Shown here piece after piece: positions 1-10,857 of a stretch of DNA of 64,000 bases; the first letter of the stretch is position 1; each line of letters starts with the position of its first letter. The stretch comes from Symsagittifera roscoffensis (taxonomy: Eukaryota > Xenacoelomorpha > Acoela > Convolutidae), in assembly GCF_963678635.1 (NCBI RefSeq), contig NC_087067.1, forward strand, positions 5,558,647 to 5,622,646. The letters run 5' to 3'. The notes below the pieces were generated by a model. That model saw only the letters and a program-made list of their open reading frames with translations. It ran no database searches and had not been told where the DNA came from. Both the position numbers and the translations under genes were made by a program.

Positions 1-139
1 GTCCACTGTCCCAGTTCTGATCGCTCCGTGCATAGGTCGTCTTTTAACATAATTGCCGAACAATCAAAGTTCGTTACAGTTTCTTTTACAGAACACGAAA
101 ACCTTTCTGAAATAAAGTAACTGCGAATGCTCTTATAGG

Positions 140-510
140 TAAATTCCTATAGGTCCCACTATTCATAGGTTCCACAACAAAAAATCTGTCGCATAAGTCC
201 CAAAAATTTATCTTCTTGAATTCTGATTGGTTGAAATTTGAGCCAACGAGTTTATGGATTGATTGTTTACTGTTCAAGCAGCATAAACTCAAGCTGCAGA
301 ATAGTGACCGCCGCAGCCGCGCCAACGTGTTGCGAGCTTGCCACCAAAGGGAATGACTCTATACAAAATTTAGAGCCGGCGACATTAAACCGAGACTCGG
401 CTAATTTAGTCTTTTGACAAATTGAAAAGATTTGGGACTTATGCGACTGCTATTTTATTTTGGGACCTATTGGACTGATTTTTCGTTTTGGGACCTATGA
501 ATACTCACCG
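140..510. repeat. Foldback (inverted-repeat) element, about 370 bp
   Basis: The left arm (about 140-213) carries ataggtccc and gcataagtccc. The right arm (about 431-509) carries their reverse complements gggacttatgc and gggacctat. The arms are imperfect and about 60-75 bp long, enclosing about 215 bp. No transposase is visible, so it looks like a non-autonomous foldback or MITE. No target duplication was identified. Confidence 0.6.
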
Positions 511-550
511 CTCTTATAACTCAATTGGCTATTACCTTCAAATTGAAGTG

Positions 551-757
551 CGGTCTGTATTTAGACAACCGCGTATTCCTTCTCGTCAGTAAGCAGACAA
601 ATACTGTATTAACCAATCAGAATCGAGATGAGAAAGCGAATTTTTGAAATAAGCAATTATCATATATTAATTTCTTCGTTGTCTCGATTCTGATTGGTTC
701 ATACAGTATTTTTCTGCTTGCTGACGAGTAGGAATACGCGGTCATCTAAATACTGCT
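551..757. repeat. Foldback element with about 85-bp arms
   Basis: The left arm starts near 551 and holds ccgcgtattcct and aaccaatcagaatcgaga. The right arm ends near 757 and holds tctcgattctgattggtt and aggaatacgcgg, their reverse complements. The arms nearly meet around a short AT-rich spacer (about 640-675), giving a strong hairpin. No coding content. Confidence 0.7.
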
Positions 758-994
758 ACGCAACCCTTCAAATGATATTAGCTTCAGGTCAGTCTTGGCA
801 TAAATCTGCGGCGATAATTCCGCACAATTACCGCATAAAATGCCTCAATGTAGAAAACTGAACAATCCAGCATAAATGCCGCAGAATTCAAGCAATTTGA
901 TTGATCGGAACTAGAAATAAGAACTAATTTGAATCGTTTCTTTTCAGATTGCGCTCAGCGTGTTTGAGTTTATTTATAAAACTTGCAGAATATT

Positions 995-1255
995 TGGGAC
1001 CGACCTTTTACCAGACGGACCTTTTACCAGAAAAGTTATAATACGGACCTTTTACCAGACTCGATAAACAAATTTGATTGACAGATGAATTGACGCCGTT
1101 ATGTCTGGTTAAAGACAATGATTTCACGGTTTCTCAGCGAAGTTTTAATTTTTTACTAACCGCTTCCTTTTCAGCTCTTCCACTAATTTATACGTATCTT
1201 AATTGAGTTATTGCATTTTGTTCTGGTAGAAGGCCGGTCTGGTAAAAGACCTAGC
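995..1255. repeat. MITE-like element with doubled terminal motif
   Basis: The left end contains ccttttaccaga three times in direct orientation (about 1004-1055). The right end contains tctggtagaagg and tctggtaaaagacc in inverted orientation (about 1223-1250). The terminal inverted repeats therefore contain a short motif that is itself repeated. No coding content and no clear target duplication. Confidence 0.55.
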
Positions 1256-1284
1256 TCCCAGAAGATGTTTGATTATTGCGTTCT

Positions 1285-1456
1285 TTTTTATACACTCTTA
1301 AAATTGTTCACATGTTTTCATATGGGCAATGCTCGGCGTGTTTCGTATTTCAAGAAAAAACACATGAAAAACACGAGAGTATTTGAGCTCAAGTAACCAC
1401 ACGAGAGCAAGATTCTCCAAACACGAGATAGCTGCTCTCGTTTTTTTCATGTGTTT
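1285..1456. repeat. Hairpin-forming repeat related to the 6.6-7.1 kb repeat
   Basis: The motif acacatgaaaaacacgagag (from about 1359) and its inverted partner ctctcgttttttt plus catgtgttt (1435-1456) form a hairpin. The segment shares cacatgaaaa, acacgagag and a tacactc-taaaa edge with the repeat at 6604-7140, suggesting one family. Confidence 0.5.
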
Positions 1457-2145
1457 ATAACCTGTTTTAAAAATCATTATCCTTGTGTAGAAAAAGTAAA
1501 TAACAAGAACAAATTAACAAGATGCTGTTATTAACTCGGGTTTTGGTCCACGGCGGGTAAATAATGAGCAAAGATAAAACCTCAATACTTTAATGATGAA
1601 GTGGGTCAATCCGCAACTTAATTTGTGTAACTACCTATCAGATGAATGATAGGAAAAAGTCATTCAGCTCGAAAAAGTATTGTGGCAGATTCCATGTAGT
1701 TCTTCTGACCAGTTTTCGGAATAACACGGAAATCTAAGGCCACAGGAGAGGACAAAATAAGCAACTAGCAGTCGTGACGATAGAAAGACGCGAGGCAGGA
1801 TATTGACAGGATTTAGGTATTGGCAGGATCGATGCAACTGATCATCCCTCAAAACGCATGCAATAATTACAGTACCACAGAAGTCTAGATGGACAATTTG
1901 ATTTGCTTTCCTAGGTTTGAACGTCTCCCCTATAGGTCACATTGAACTGTCGGATGCTCAAACCCGCAAAAAATATATATTTTTTGGAAATTGGCTTGTT
2001 GTGAACAATTCCTACTACGATTCAGATGCTGTGCGGTGGTTGGGAAAAGAGTAAAATTAATATGTTTATGAGACTTAAGTTTTTAACATTATTAATAATT
2101 ATTATTATTATTGAGCACTGTAAGACTTAATAGTTGAAGTGTTTG
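1457..2145. other. AT-rich intergenic stretch, no gene seen
   Basis: No ORF here has recognisable motifs. There is an AT-rich run near 2089-2113. I see no RNA gene or clear repeat boundary. Confidence 0.5.
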
Positions 2146-3440
2146 AAGTTAAGGCTCGATTGGAAAACAATCAATTGATTAGCCACTGGATGCGCGCTTG
2201 TGCTGCTTCAAACATTGCTCCAAATGTTACCAGTAATAGAAAAAAAATGCGCAAGTGTTTTTTGTGAGAATGTATGTTTGGGAGGTGCAATACCAGATCT
2301 ACGTGGACTGGCATTTTACTTGAAAGATTTTTACTTGGCCGATAGAGAAAACCTGAAGCAGTTATTGTCAGGGAAAAGTGGCACTTTTTTACGACGAAAT
2401 TTTTGATGAGCAAAATAGATTCGTTTGCGCAACAATTATTGCTGTTATCTCACCAGAAATATCAGTTAGATTGAAGCCTCTACTTCAGATCTGTTTTGGA
2501 GCCCCAAACTTTGAACAACTCGAAAGTTACCCAACATATTGTAAAACTTCTTGCCGAGTTTTTATTGTTTTTAATAACGTTGTGGCATTTGATTTGGACA
2601 ACGGCACTTATATGTTGGCTTCTTATCGCTTAGGTTTACACGGAGTGTTACTTAATAAGGTTCATATGACTTGCATGTGCCATGTACTGAATCTTCATAA
2701 CACAATTTTATTCAAAAACTACAAAAAACACTGTTCAATGATGTCACGACTTGCTAAATACTTTTCGAGACCAGACACAACAAAGTACAGGTACGACAGA
2801 TTTTTGGAATAAAGTCAGATGCCAAAAAACTTAGTGCCCAGGCCAGTTTCAATTAGATAGACTAGTAAATACGATGTGATAGATTACCATAGCAAAATTT
2901 TACAGATTTAACCAGTTTTTTTTCCAAATGGCAGAAATCGATCAAGTATCGGATGCCCTGAACGAACTCGAACATTTTGGTGTTTTGAATTATACCAAAA
3001 AATGATTGAATGCTCATAAAAAGCAAAGAGGCTGCGTCCGCTACTAATGCCTTGAAAGTTTTTGAAACAAACATTGGCGTCAGCTGTTCGATTCAAGAGC
3101 TTATTGAGAATATTGCCATTGAGTTTTTTACTGAAAGACTAAACCCAGATGTTTCACTCCCAGAAATTTTTTGCGGCCTAATTGAAACTTTTACGTCAGA
3201 AGAAAAACGCTTGCTGGAAATCAACAACGCAAAAGCTGCAGAATCTGCAGAAGTTAAATCCCTCAAATTTTTTTTGGAGAAAACGGTGTTCATCCTGGGC
3301 GGGAATTCATTAAAGCTTTTTGCTTTTTCAATCCTTTTAGAACCTTGCGACTATCTGAGAAGCCTGATTTAACGAAATTTCCAGGTAAAGAATAAACAAA
3401 TTCCCGACAGTGAGATTCATAGTTATCGACGTCTGGTCAA
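2146..3440 (+). pseudogene. Decayed hAT-like transposase, copy 1
   Basis: Three plus-strand fragments (2200-2406, 2378-2812, 3010-3372) in different frames together follow the order of a hAT transposase. They show IPDLRGLAFYLKD, then FYDEIFDEQNRF (the hAT DE-x-x-D region of the RNase H-like fold), then CMCHVLNL, matching the conserved C-x-x-H-x-LNL segment, then a C-terminal helical region. Frameshifts and stops separate them, so the gene is dead. A second copy at 7457-8900 shares all three blocks. The BED zinc finger and the full C-terminal dimerisation motif were not seen. The family call rests on these motifs only. Confidence 0.6.
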
Positions 3441-4273
3441 ATCATTTATGTAAAATATTGAGAGTTCGAAGCCGTATATTGCGCAAATACAAGTAGAGAT
3501 GGTTTATGATTGCAATGTTTGGACGAGTCGCGGCGCACAACTTCAAAAATTACAACAAATTGTGTTCAAATACAAATTTTTGATGTGCGCAAGTGCAATA
3601 TTGAGCAAACTTTTAGTTATTAGAGCAAACTTTTGAGCCTAGAGCGCCAACAAATTGAAAAAGATACTATTAAACATCTGATATTTTTGTTTGCAACGCG
3701 GAAAATTTATAATTTTAAATTTCAAACCCCGCATTTTCATTAGCGCAGAATTTCAGCCAAGCCTGCTTCAGGTATTTTCATATTTGGATTGCCAAAGAAT
3801 TCAAAATTTGCAGTCAGTAAATTGAGTTTTCCAGTACGCCTTAAACATTATAGCGTTACAAAAACATTATAACGCCTTAGACAGAAATTCTGCACCAAAA
3901 AACGCTACGCATGCAAATGACCGATTTTTCTTGCTTGGAATCTGGAGCACATTTACTATTGAAGTTATTCACAAACTGATTGGAAATTCTGTCAACAAAA
4001 CCGATGAGGCATTGCAAAGAACGTAATTATATCAATTGTACGGCTCTTTCCCAGTTCCCCCCTTTGATTTTTTACTGGAATTTAATTCATGGAACTATAT
4101 TTAAAATGATTTTTCATGTAATAAACTGCATTAAAAAGTGTCAGCGTGAACAGGTGAACAAGTTTTTACAACATTTCTTAAGTGTATTTAAGTTGCCGTG
4201 TGAACAACTTTTGAACATTCTTTTTGTGATTTTATGAGGGGTGGGAAACTCGAAAAGAGGGACTTGTACAAAC
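3441..4273. other. Intergenic; one arm of a distant inverted repeat
   Basis: No coding signal beyond chance ORFs. The segment gtgtcagcgtgaacaggtg near 4138-4160 is the inverted partner of cacttgttcacgctgacac near 4652-4670. The two lie about 500 bp apart and flank the 3' exon of the methyltransferase-like gene. Confidence 0.4.
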
Positions 4274-5538
4274 CTAATTTTTCATTTTAATAGGTTGAGA
4301 AACTTGAAAAGAGAAGACGATCGGGTTGATGAACCGTCCGTCTTCTCTGACCGATGACGCACAATAAGAGGCTTCCATAGCCGCGTAGTTGAAGACTTGA
4401 ACCCGATCCTGTAATCCATTTACAGCCACAGAGTGATATAGTGCTTTAAAAGTAGACGGCATAGGCTCGAATGCGAATACTTTCCGGCCCAGTAAAGCTG
4501 CTGATATTGAATATGCACCTGCAAACATGAGTTTCTAAAGTTACTTAGAACTCTAGAACCCGAATGGAGGTAAGCGGTCGGTCTGGATTCGGGTGTACCT
4601 ACTATAGGTCTCTTTCAGTCTAATCTCGTAAGATTTCAACAGCAAAGTTCACTTGTTCACGCTGACACGATTTATTGCAATTTGGAACATCAAAACAGCT
4701 GTAAATAAATTTTTAAAATTGAATTTCAAGAAATTCAAAAGGAGAATTGGAAACAAGCCCTGTTTCTTTTGTCCAAAACATCAATCAATGATATGGGATA
4801 TTTAAAAACTGATAAGCAGCTTTGAAACTGTTTTTAGTTTCAAACATTAGGGATGTCACAGCTAGGTTCGCCCAGTTGTGTTAGTAGAAACTTTCGTCTG
4901 TTCACCAGCAAAAATCCATACCTGCAAATGCACCCATATCCACAAATGCCGCATTTGGGAATCGGGAAAGATTTTGTTGAATAGCATTTGTTGGTCTTTT
5001 TCTTCGTAGTTGCCCTGCTGTCTTATAGCCTCATAAGAATGTTTGTCTTCCTCGGGGAAACAAATTTTGGTCGAGTCGTTTTCTATTATGCCCATTTAAA
5101 TTTCCCTTTTAAATAGTTTTTTTTTCATGATAGGTCGGACGTTTTTCTTTAGGGATTCGACCCCCTGCTAAACGAAAAGTTGATAATTTTACTACATCCA
5201 TTTTCCCTGACCGACCCTAAAATGTTTCTAAGGCGTCTTTGGCGCCAGTATATTCTAATTTTGAGGGTGGAGCGCGCATCGAAAAAACGCATCTCCCTTC
5301 CCCAGAATTCGAATTCCTCTTTCCATTGTTGTTTTACGTGTTGTTATGGCAAAATGCGCGTTAGCTTGTTCACAATGCCAAATTTTGAACGCATTATATG
5401 AGTGTTAAACTTATTTTCGAATTTTGCCGGCAATTGTGATGAAGCTGTAAAAACGGGCCATAATTGGAAGATGAATCCCAGTAAAGTTGTTATAAAGCAA
5501 ATTGAAATCAGCCACCCATAACAAAATCGTGAGGCCAT
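4274..5538 (-). pseudogene. FkbM-family methyltransferase-like gene, broken or partial
   Basis: FkbM proteins are SAM-dependent methyltransferases. The exon ending at 4922 encodes FVDMGAFAG, equivalent to the SAM-binding (V/L)DxGAxxG motif, and is followed by a GT donor. An acceptor at 4519-4520 leads into an exon from 4518 encoding AYSISAALLGRKVFAFEP, the second half of motif I plus the acidic FEP motif II. The junction is in phase. The exon just upstream reads well (IFPDS region) until about 4950, where a 1-nt shift is needed to reach FVDMG, so this is a frameshift or a sequence error. A possible first exon at 5538-5350 starts MASRFCYGW and has one hydrophobic segment, fitting a type II Golgi protein, but its connection is inferred. 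The 3' end is not resolved. Confidence 0.55.
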
Positions 5539-5794
5539 GGTTATTAAACCCAATGAAATATATATTTTTTGTGATCCAGAGCTTCACAAAAAACACAAAA
5601 AAATCTGTTGTTTCAAGATTTTTTGATCATAAATTAACTTGATACGTTATTTTTTCAAACTGCTACTTTTCTAGTAGTTGTAGACAAAGTTTTTGTCCAT
5701 TTCACTGCCTAAAAAGTAAAAAAAAGTAAAAGTAGCAACTTCTATGTCTTGTGGTTGCAAACCATCTTCACTGTTGGACACGAATAAGGGCAGG

Positions 5795-6460
5795 TCAGGC
5801 TCCGCATGTCGAAGGGGGGCAAGGGGGGGGGGGGTGCGACAGCAGACCGAATGGCAGCCGCGCAGGGTACGAAGGCACAAGGCAGAATGAATAAGAACGC
5901 GGTAGGGAGCGCAAATTAGGGCAGCGAGGTGGAGTACGGCAGGGTAGGGTAGCGCGGGGCGAGAATGAGCGGGTCAGGAAGCGCATGCCGAAAAGGGGCC
6001 GGGTAGGGAGCCCAGGTTAGGGCAGAGCGTAGCTAAGGTCAAAGAGGGGCAAGGCAGAGAAAGTAAGGGCATGTTAGGGCAGCGCTGGGGGGAGGAGGGG
6101 AAAGGCAGAAAGAAAAAGGGCAGGGTAAGGCAGCGCTGGTTGAGGAGCAGGGTAGGTAACGCAGGGCAAAGCAGGTTAGGCACCGCTGGGGGGAGGAGGG
6201 GAAAGGCAGAAAGAAAAAGGGCAGGGTAAGGCAGCGCTGGTTGAGGAGCAGGGTAGGTAACGCAGGGCAAAGCAGGTTAGGCACCGCTGGGGGGAGGAGG
6301 GGAAAGGCAGAAAGAAAAAGGGCAGGGTAAGGCAGCGCTGGTTGAGGAGCAGGGTAGGTAACGCAGGGCAAAGCAGGTTAGGCACCGCTGGGGGGAGGAG
6401 GGGCACCGTATGGAGCCAAGGGCTGGGCGATGAGGGGCAAGGCAGGGCAGAGCAGCGTTT
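5795..6460. repeat. G-rich region with three 101-bp tandem units
   Basis: The plus strand is strongly purine- and G-biased (gggg, gcagggtaggg, gaggagggg). The motif gcgctggttgaggagcaggg recurs at about 6133, 6234 and 6335, a 101-bp period, with less regular related sequence back to about 5810. Proline- and leucine-rich ORFs on the minus strand are products of this composition. The abundance of GGG and GGGG runs makes G-quadruplex formation possible. Confidence 0.75.
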
Positions 6461-6603
6461 TTTCAGACGAAGATAAAACGTTATCCAGACAAAATTTCCT
6501 AAGAAGTCACGTAAGCTATCGACCAGAAAAAATAGGGAATACTGTTAAACTCTTGTAACGTCCATATAAAATTTTGCATGGTCTTAATTGACACTTTTTT
6601 TAG

Positions 6604-7066
6604 GAAAAAAGACCACTAGAGCTACTTGAATTTTCAGGTAAAAGAATTTATATTTTCAACTAATTTGCTCACGTGTTTTTACTTGATTTTTTGTGTAAAA
6701 TCACAAAAAAATCAAAAATATTTCCACATGAAACATCGCGTGTTTTACTTGAAAAATTATCAAGTAAGACCCTTGAACTTTCAAGCAATTTCTTTCAAGT
6801 GTGACACTAGCTCACAAAAATTCACATAGTTTTTTGTGTAAAGATAATTGAGTTTTCAAGTGTCTTTTGTTTGAATATAAAAGTAAAACACGCGAGCAAT
6901 TGACTGGAAAATCGATAGAATACTTAAATTTTCAAGCTTTTTAAAAAGAAAAATCAAGTTGAATTACGTGAGCAATAGAATACTCTCGTTTTTACACATA
7001 AAGGAAAACACATGAAAACTCAAAGTTTTCAATTGAAATTTCAAGTAGCTCTCGTGGCCCTTTTTT
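6604..7066. repeat. Foldback/MITE-like element
   Basis: The left arm (6604-6640) has ctagagctacttgaa. The right arm (about 7031-7066) has ttcaagtagctctcgtggcc, its imperfect reverse complement. The interior contains several cacgcgag and cacatgaaa motifs shared with 1285-1456. The sequence gaaaacttttaggagtgtat just outside (about 7112-7131) resembles the edge of that other repeat, so the true element may extend to about 7140. Confidence 0.5.
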
Positions 7067-7456
7067 GCGAGAATTCGTCAAAAAAAACACGCGATTTTTC
7101 TAGTAGAAACAGTGAAAACTTTTAGGAGTGTATCAAACAATTGCAGATATCGCCCTTGTTGTATCCTTTGACTCATAAAACGACCCAAATACGCCCTCTA
7201 CACCCGTAAGTGGACATTTTCTAGCAATTTTAAGCTCAGAAAAAAATTTCGTTTGCATAACTCCAGCTAAACAGAGGACCCAAACTTGAGGTAACGAATG
7301 CTTTTTTGAGGATATGGGGGTACCTTACTATCGACCATTCGTTAAGCAATTGATCATTCAAAGCAGAGCGTGCTAAATATACACAACAAATCGAAGCAGA
7401 TTTAGCTAAATTAAGCGAACCCCCTACGAAAGTTCAGAAAATTTTTTCTTCTTTTC
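7067..7456. other. Spacer before hAT copy 2
   Basis: No supported gene. It could hold an upstream part of the hAT element, but no motif is recognisable. Confidence 0.3.
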
Positions 7457-8900
7457 CAGTACCAAGTTAAGCTCAATTAGAAAATTTTAAACTGATAAGC
7501 GGCTGGGTGCGTGCTGGTGCAGCATCAAGCATTGCACCAAATGTCACCAGTAATCCAAAATAGGATTTTTGTGTGACATTGCACGTTCAGGGAGTACAAT
7601 ACCAGAACTACGCGGACTGGCTTCTTACTTGAAGGATTGTTCTTGGCCGATAGAGAAAAACTGAAGCAGTTATTGTCGGAAAAAATTGGCAGTTTTTTAC
7701 GACATAATTTTTGATGAGCAAAACAGATTCGTTTGCGCAATAATGATTGCTGTTACCCCTCCAGTTAGCTTGAAGCCTATTCTTGGAGAACTAATTTTGT
7801 ATCCGAATCTATGAAAAAGTCGAAAATTACCCAGCCCATAGTGAAATTTTTTGCCGAGTTTTAGACAACGCCGCTTCTATGATGGCTTCTTATTGTTTGA
7901 CTTACAGGCAGTGTTAACTAATAGTGTCCATATGACTTGTATGTACCATGTACTGAATCTATGCTTCAAAGTGTTTTTTTTAAATGAATTATAAAAAACT
8001 GTTCATTGGTGTCACGAAAAGCTAACTATTTTTCGAGATCAAACGCAAGAAAGTAGATGTACGGCAGTTTTTTGGAAGCAGTTCAAATGCCAAAAAAAAT
8101 AGTGCCCAAACTAGTTTCAACTAAATGGGCGAGTGTATACGATGCGATGGAGTACCATAGCAAAAAAATTACAGACAGAACACGAAATTTTTTGCAAATG
8201 GAAGAACTAAATCAAGTATCTGATGCCGTGAACAACCTCAAACCTTTTCTTGATTTGAAAAACAAGAAAAAAGTGGTTGATTGCTCATATATAGCAAAGA
8301 GGCTGCATCCACCACTAACGCTTTGAAAAACTTTTAAACAAACATTAGCATCGGCTATTCGGTTCAAGAGCTTATTGAGAATATTGCCAATGAATTTTCT
8401 TTTCAAAGACTAAACACAGATGACTCATTCAAAGAGCTTTTGTGCGGCCTAACTGAAAGTTTTACATCAGAAGAAAAAAAATTGCTGAAAGTCAACAACG
8501 CAAAAGCTGCAAAAGCTGCAGAAATTAAAATCCTCGAGTATTTTGGAGAAAGCGGTGTTGATCTTGGGCGGAAAATCATTAATACAATTTCTTTTATCCA
8601 TCTTATTAGAAGCTTGCAACTATCTGAGAAGCTTGATTTAACGAAAATACCAGGTGTACAAAAAAAAACAAATTCCGACAGTGAGATTCGCGCTTTTCGA
8701 CGTCTGGCCAAATCGTTAGTTTTAAGATTCAAGCCCCGCCTTGTTTATGTCCCCGATGACATCAGGTACCTTTCAGCAGCTCGAAAGACATCCAGACAAA
8801 CAGTAGAAACTCATTGGAGTTTTCTGAAAGCGAACGAACAAGGAGTGCTTGTCATCTCTGCAGCCTCGGAAGAAATGGGCTCTAGAGCAACGAAGTTTTG
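7457..8900 (+). pseudogene. Decayed hAT-like transposase, copy 2
   Basis: This copy is homologous to 2146-3440 over its whole length, for example IPELRGLASYLKD and FDEQNRFVCAIMIAV against copy 1, and YHSKKITDRTRNFLQMEEL in the middle. The longest open part (8440-8901, 153 codons) extends further toward the C-terminus than copy 1 and ends in VLVISAASEEMGSRATKF, which weakly resembles the start of the hAT dimerisation region. Multiple frameshifts and stops before 8440 show it is inactive. Divergence from copy 1 is substantial, so the family has been present for some time. Confidence 0.6.
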
Positions 8901-8920
8901 ATGTGGGTGATGTTGTTAGA

Positions 8921-10447
8921 AAATTAACCCCTAACAATGATCACTAAATCTTGTTATCGAAAATACCTTGAGAAAGACAATCAATGCCAATCGGCGAAAC
9001 TCAAAACCGCAAGGGGCAGCCGGCTATATTCGACCCTACATCAAACTAAGGAAGCTCCCAGTGCATGCTGATTCCGCTCGGTTAATTCAAGTTGAATGGC
9101 AATGTTTCGCGCAGCAGCAGCGTAATGCAATGAAATCATAATGGAAATTACAAATGATAAAAAAACGATTTAAATCAACAAAAATTGTTTCAAATATCTG
9201 ATTTATTTTTCGCGTGATCTATCCTCTTTATGTACTTTAATTTTGAAAAGAATTTTTGAACTTTTCACAACAGGTTGAAAAATTGATCCACATTAGGACA
9301 GAGCAGTTGGTCGAGCCTTGTGATACTGGTTTAGACAAATAGATACCGGTAGAAGCTCAATGACAGGAAAATTTTGATTGAGTTCTTGTATAGTAATGTT
9401 AGCTTTGAAAAGTTGCTTATGTTGACATTTGAAACATTTTCTCTAAAATAGAAGATGCTCAGCTTATTGTGTTGGTATACACAGTGAAGCTGGTAAAAAG
9501 TATTCCCCTCACTCTGATACAAAACCAGATTAACGTTTAGATCGCCGTGAAATAAAAGTTTTAGCTGAGTCAAGCTAAGTTGATCCGCCAATGCACACTT
9601 TTTACCTCCGGTATATATATATATAATGAAAAAATAATTGCTTATATAATGAATAATGAGCGAAAAGGTGAAAAACTGCTTGCGACCAACATCATCATTA
9701 CGAGGCAACACTGTGTATTTTGAGAAATATAAGCGGATTCCTCAACAAGAACGCTCTCTTTGTTCTTCCATTTTCTTTGATTGTTCCGACAAATTTTTAA
9801 GATGTTTGAAGACTTGTCTCTGGATTCCAGAGACCTACATACACCAAATTGTGCGCCCATCCAGTGCAAATTTTGGCCTCGTATTTTGTCAAAGAGATTT
9901 TACAAAATTTTTTGTTTTAACGTTTCGCTCACTTGCAAAATTTACTGAATTACACAGTTATTTAATTACCCTCTTTGCATAAATCTTTTAAATTTTCCGA
10001 GCTGTACTTAGGCTTTTGCAAAAAATTAGTTAAAAAACCTAAGTTTGTAACAAGAAAAAATCAACCCGAGCATAAATTTTCCATCGTTTCTTTTCTTTGG
10101 AAGACGGGTAAGTAACTTAACAAGGTCAGCTCAACCTATATTTCAAATTGTTTTAAATTGATTGAATTAAAGGAATTCTCTTGAATCATTTTTCCCTTTT
10201 GTAAGAGAAGGAGAATCGTCAATATAGGTACAAACTTGACGTATGCTTACCCGTACGTACCGAACGGAAGCTGTTTTTCCAGATAGAAATTCTATGTAGA
10301 TTATCTAGCCTAGTTGTATAACAATCAGAAGGTCGAGGGTTCGAGACCCACCAGGAGACTTTTTTCTAGCTAGAAATAGCCTAGATTTAGCTCATTTCTG
10401 ATCAGAATTAGGATAAGAAATAAAGTATTTAAAGAAGATCCATGTTT
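8921..10447. other. Intergenic, left flank of the large LTR element
   Basis: No gene is supported. A short TA microsatellite lies at 9614-9627. A tRNA-like promoter pair (tagcctagttg and ggttcgagacc, about 10300-10345) followed by a T run could be a SINE fragment, but spacing is too short for a tRNA. ORFs at 9331-9982 on both strands show no motifs. Confidence 0.4.
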
Positions 10448-10857
10448 TGAGTTATGACCGATGTGGTTAACTCATAGAGTAATTTCGGATAGGGTACACC
10501 GTCTGCTCGTCACGCTATCTTATTTTCGGCCGGATAGATTCGTGCAACTTCTTAGTCTAATACCGATCCTAATCTTACTCTTATACTTACTAGTCTCAGG
10601 GTGTTTAACTAGTCTCTGCTAGGCTCAATAGATCTAGGGTATACTGGTTTGTTGCGGCTGCTGAAGTTCTCTCGGAGAGACAACTAATTTCTAAGTTAAA
10701 TTCAAATCTCTCTGGTGCTGAAATTACAAGTAATTTCAGCACTTACAAATAAGTGGGTTGTTACTTAGATGGATCATGATTGGTTAATATTAAACACTTT
10801 ACTGTGGTAAAATATCTAATTTATCCAATCATAAAATATAGTTTAGATCAGGTTCCA
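10448..10857 (-). repeat. 3' LTR of the large element (410 bp)
   Basis: It begins TGAGTTATGACC and ends GGTTCCA, so the termini are TG...CA. It is nearly identical in length and sequence to 51827-52236 and 54209-54618, all exactly 410 bp, which fixes the boundaries. The flank immediately left is gttt. The matching target duplication cannot be checked because the other LTR is missing. Confidence 0.9.

Noticed and set aside
5671-6406. Pro/Leu-rich minus-strand ORFs over the G-rich repeat
   Set aside because: They overlap each other in different frames and repeat with the 101-bp unit; a result of base composition.
10288-10352. tRNA-like A and B boxes followed by a T run
   Set aside because: A-to-B distance is about 12 nt shorter than in a tRNA and no 7-bp acceptor stem can form; at best a SINE fragment.
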